NCBI GenBank assembly: GCA_965262585.1
Contig: OZ253546.1
Span: forward strand, 620,001-684,000
Source: JAHRAW01 sp965262585
GTDB taxonomy: Bacteria > Pseudomonadota > Gammaproteobacteria > Arenicellales > Poriferihabitantaceae
Reading direction: 5' to 3'
Length of the DNA stretch: 64,000 nucleotides
The notes beneath the pieces are model-generated. The model did not search any database. It had not been told where the DNA came from and saw only the letters and a program-made list of their open reading frames with translations. The translations under genes and the position numbers were made by a program. Of this stretch, positions 61,248 to 64,000 are shown piece by piece (the first letter of the stretch is position 1; every line of letters starts with the position of its first letter).

Positions 61248-64000
61248 TGTCCTAGTTCTGGTAGCGACTCAATAATTTTTACGCTTTCGACACTCACATA
61301 CACTACCTTTTTTAGCAGTTTGATAATGTAATTGGGGTCATCGCTCCATTGATTGGGGTCGTTTTTAATTTGGCTGTCTTTATCGGTTGTCTTCTTATAC
61401 CGATCCATTACCCACTCAATGGCAGGGCGTCCGTTGACGACATAGTCATACGCTTCCGGCGGAATGTTTTGCAAAACCCAATGGTTGTTATAAACAATCG
61501 CGGTTTTGTCGGTTTCTTTGTCGGTTTTGGCAAATTTCATTTTAACGACTTCGCGGTTGGCTTGGTTGATTGAGCCCATTGCCATTTCTGTGAGCGGGTA
61601 TTCCGGCGCATCCTCGTAGTTAACATGCAGTTCGCCGAGGGCTTTGCCCGCTTTGCTGAATGTATGAAATTCTTTGTGCATTGGAATATGCGGAAGCATC
61701 TTTTTTAAGTCGGCGGCGTATTTGGTTGTGTAGTTTGGAGAATGGAGTAGGCCATATACATAATAGAAAACATCCCATTTGGATATTTTTTTATCGTTGT
61801 AATGATCATGGAACAGGGTGAGTGTGGCATCGGGAATGTTTTCCGTGCGTCCATCTCTACTTTTGTCAAATATTTCGCCTTTCTTTGGTTTTTCGTAGGA
61901 ATAAAACGGGAAGCATTGACCGGTGTCAAGAAAATGCAAGTTAGGAACAATATTCACCATCAAAGCAGAGAAATCTTTGCCTGCACCAACTCCCGAAACA
62001 TAAATGGAAAGATTTTCAGTATCTTCTGTTGGAAAAAATCTATCAATAATGGCAGGTCTATCAATAAAAAAAATGTCGGCATATAAATACTGCGCGTTAT
62101 AAGGACGATATAACGATTTCCTTATTAAATTTTCATCGAAAGTAGCCAAATCTTTTCTCAAAAGAAATCTTTTTATTTTGCTAGACCAACTAATTTTCAG
62201 TGGATCATTATTGATAATTTTTTCTATCTTGACATTTTTATCTCCCGCAAATGCTGTTTTATAACGTCCGACCTCGTCATTGTAGAAATCGATCATTAAT
62301 TTTACATTTTTCACCAATTTTTCACTTGAAAAATTATAAACCCACGAATCACGACTGCTCGCTACCCCGCGACTGTAAAGTGAAAATACGCTCGAAACAG
62401 TAAGTTTCTTTCTTCTGTTCTCTTTATCGCCTATCGCCAGAAAAGTAGCAAATTCCGGATGGCGTTGATTGATCCAATCATGAGCATCATTGGGCTCAAT
62501 TTTTTGGTAGTCTATGTTTTTTACACTTGAAAAACTTTTAATTGTCTCCAGTTTTTCTTTCTGTGTCAGATAATCTCCAATGTCGTGATAATAAATTGCA
62601 CACTTCTTATTTTTCGCCATCGGATTCTTGACAAAAAGCGTAATGGCAACAGCAGTACGAGTCCCCTGCCCAAACACGTTGTCTTTTTCTTTACGGCGAA
62701 TTTCGCCGGAAGTTCTCGCGTTCCCACGCAAATTAAAACAATAAATTGCAGAGAATTCATCGGAAAGAACCTTGCGCACACCGGCGGCGGCATTGCCGTC
62801 AATATACGAACCATTGCTGACAAATGCGACAACGCCTTCGTCTCCAACACGGTCACTCGCCCAACGGATTGAGCGAATATACGAATCATAAAGACTGTTT
62901 CGGTTGATTGCTGTTGAGTGTTCCGCGTAGGTGTCGGTGATGCGTTGGTCTAAAATCGGATATTCAATATTTTGATTCGCGTCGTTCTCGTTCCGCTGAC
63001 CCGCCGAATACGGCGGATTGCCGACAATCACACGAATATTGCGTTTGTTCTGATTCTCCGCCCGCGCAAAGTTTTCAGGAAAAACATCTTTCATATCGCC
63101 TTTCTGCTCCCCCAACTGAAAAGTATCAGCAAGCAAAATCCCTTGAAACGGTTCGTAGTCTCCGCCTGCACGGAAATGATACGCTTCCTCGATGTTGATG
63201 GCGGCGATGTAATAGGCGAGCAATACGATTTCATTGGCATGGATTTCTTCGCGGTATTTACGCTGTAAATCATTCGCTTGAATATAATTCCCCTGTAACA
63301 TTCGCACAATAAAACTGCCGGTGCCGGTGAACGGGTCGAGAATGTCCACACCTTCGTCGCTCAAATCTTTTCCAAATTCCTTTTTCATGGTGTCCTGCAC
63401 GCTTTGCAATATAAAGTCGATGACTTCTACCGGCGTATATACGATGCCAAGCCGCTCGGCCATTTTTGGAAACGCGGTTTTGAAGAATTTATCGTATAGT
63501 TCAATGATTATTTTTTGTTTTCCTTCGGCGTTATCTACCCCCTCGGCACGCTCACGCACGCTTTGGTAAAATCGCTCCAAACTCTTGGTTTCGGTGCCCA
63601 AGTTTTTCTTTTCCAGCAGGTCGATCATCCCTTGCATGGTTTTAGAAATCGGATTGTGTGCGGCAAAATCATAGGTGTCAAAAAGCGCGTTGAATACCGG
63701 CTTGGTAATGAGATGTTGCGACAACATTTCAACCGCTTCCTCTTTACTGATAAACGGATTGATGTTGGTTTGTAGACCGTTAAGGAAATCGGCAAAGCGC
63801 TTTTTCGTATCGCCCTTTGCGTTTTCGAGTAATCCGTTGATGCGGGTGGTATTGGCTTCGGCGATGGCGGCGATGTCTTTCGCCCAGGTTTCCCAGTAGC
63901 GGCGGTCGCCGCATTTGACTACCATTTTCGCGAAAATCGCACCGCGCCATTCGTCGAATAAACCCGCTTGTTTCAGCACTTCATCCGCAGTCACACCGCC
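61244..64000 (-). CDS. DNA methyltransferase part of a type ISP-like restriction-modification protein (5' end outside window)
   Basis: The frame stays open to the window edge, so the N-terminal part is not seen. At least 918 residues are visible. Near the start is a helical coupler-like segment (AKMVVKCGDRRYWETWAKDI). The methyltransferase core follows, with DILDPFTGTGSFIVRML (AdoMet motif I) and VGNPPYSAGQRN (catalytic NPPY of N6-adenine enzymes). The rest is a target-recognition-like region. In LlaGI/LlaBIII-type enzymes nuclease and helicase domains precede this; they would lie outside. The gene is AT-richer than the dsr genes and probably acquired. The end overlaps dsrK (ATGA). Confidence 0.82.
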   Translation of the reverse strand, partial: GGVTADEVLKQAGLFDEWRGAIFAKMVVKCGDRRYWETWAKDIAAIAEANTTRINGLLENAKGDTKKRFADFLNGLQTNINPFISKEEAVEMLSQHLITKPVFNALFDTYDFAAHNPISKTMQGMIDLLEKKNLGTETKSLERFYQSVRERAEGVDNAEGKQKIIIELYDKFFKTAFPKMAERLGIVYTPVEVIDFILQSVQDTMKKEFGKDLSDEGVDILDPFTGTGSFIVRMLQGNYIQANDLQRKYREEIHANEIVLLAYYIAAINIEEAYHFRAGGDYEPFQGILLADTFQLGEQKGDMKDVFPENFARAENQNKRNIRVIVGNPPYSAGQRNENDANQNIEYPILDQRITDTYAEHSTAINRNSLYDSYIRSIRWASDRVGDEGVVAFVSNGSYIDGNAAAGVRKVLSDEFSAIYCFNLRGNARTSGEIRRKEKDNVFGQGTRTAVAITLFVKNPMAKNKKCAIYYHDIGDYLTQKEKLETIKSFSSVKNIDYQKIEPNDAHDWINQRHPEFATFLAIGDKENRRKKLTVSSVFSLYSRGVASSRDSWVYNFSSEKLVKNVKLMIDFYNDEVGRYKTAFAGDKNVKIEKIINNDPLKISWSSKIKRFLLRKDLATFDENLIRKSLYRPYNAQYLYADIFFIDRPAIIDRFFPTEDTENLSIYVSGVGAGKDFSALMVNIVPNLHFLDTGQCFPFYSYEKPKKGEIFDKSRDGRTENIPDATLTLFHDHYNDKKISKWDVFYYVYGLLHSPNYTTKYAADLKKMLPHIPMHKEFHTFSKAGKALGELHVNYEDAPEYPLTEMAMGSINQANREVVKMKFAKTDKETDKTAIVYNNHWVLQNIPPEAYDYVVNGRPAIEWVMDRYKKTTDKDSQIKNDPNQWSDDPNYIIKLLKKVVYVSVESVKIIESLPELGQ

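Overview
The window reads as a chromosomal segment of a sulfur-oxidising gammaproteobacterium. Two things point there. First, the 3' half of a reverse-type dissimilatory sulfite reductase cluster is present in the order dsrK-L-J-O-P-N-R, as in Allochromatium-type sulfur oxidisers; dsrL, dsrN and dsrR favour the oxidative type. Second, the housekeeping gene order is gammaproteobacterial: recA-recX-alaS-lysC, rpmH-rnpA-yidD-yidC-mnmE, nadK-recN and dapF-DUF484-xerC. Species cannot be read from the sequence. I saw no tRNA, rRNA or CRISPR array.

Layout. 1-1289: tail of an unidentified gene, then a dense field of palindromic repeats. 1290-4368: an autotransporter adhesin with a 19-G tract at its start, so probably phase variable and apparently OFF as sequenced. 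4369-5111: repeats. 5112-10405: DUF1285 and hrcA (minus), divergent from nadK-recN-GNAT-bamE (plus). 10406-11067: repeats. 11068-12928: yajQ, mdh and a small membrane protein (minus). 13037-15525: dapF-DUF484-xerC (plus). 15526-16966: a 21-bp tandem repeat tract and a zeta-toxin module. 17186-21623: a membrane pyrophosphatase, an XRE regulator between direct repeats, and a PPi-type phosphofructokinase operon. 21740-36931: one 5063-residue autotransporter built from about 45 PKD-like repeats. 37239-41238: rpmH-rnpA-yidD-yidC-mnmE. 41239-41693: repeats. 41694-47332: lysC, alaS, recX and recA (transcribed recA to lysC). 47537-51166: nnr, a dienelactone hydrolase and queG. 51371-52586: two paralogous small ORFs and a membrane protein, none recognised. 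52679-61247: the dsr operon with a Sel1-repeat protein at its end. 61244-64000: a type ISP-like DNA methyltransferase polypeptide cut by the window edge.

How the parts fit. The dsr genes encode the membrane electron-transfer assembly (KJOP), the NAD(P)H-linked oxidoreductase DsrL and the siroheme amidase DsrN. The sulfite reductase, sulfur-trafficking genes and dsrM (dsrABEFHCM) are not upstream; the restriction-modification gene overlaps the dsrK start by 4 nt instead. The proton/sodium-pumping pyrophosphatase and PPi-type phosphofructokinase, a few kb apart, suggest pyrophosphate is used as an energy carrier.

The most unusual features are surface proteins and repeats. Two autotransporters share a related beta-barrel but carry different repeat passengers: one has a homopolymeric switch, the other has near-identical internal duplications of 642 and 885 bp. 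Three families of palindromic repeats fill most non-coding gaps. They also enter the dsr operon, both between dsrO and dsrP and as the last codons of dsrK.
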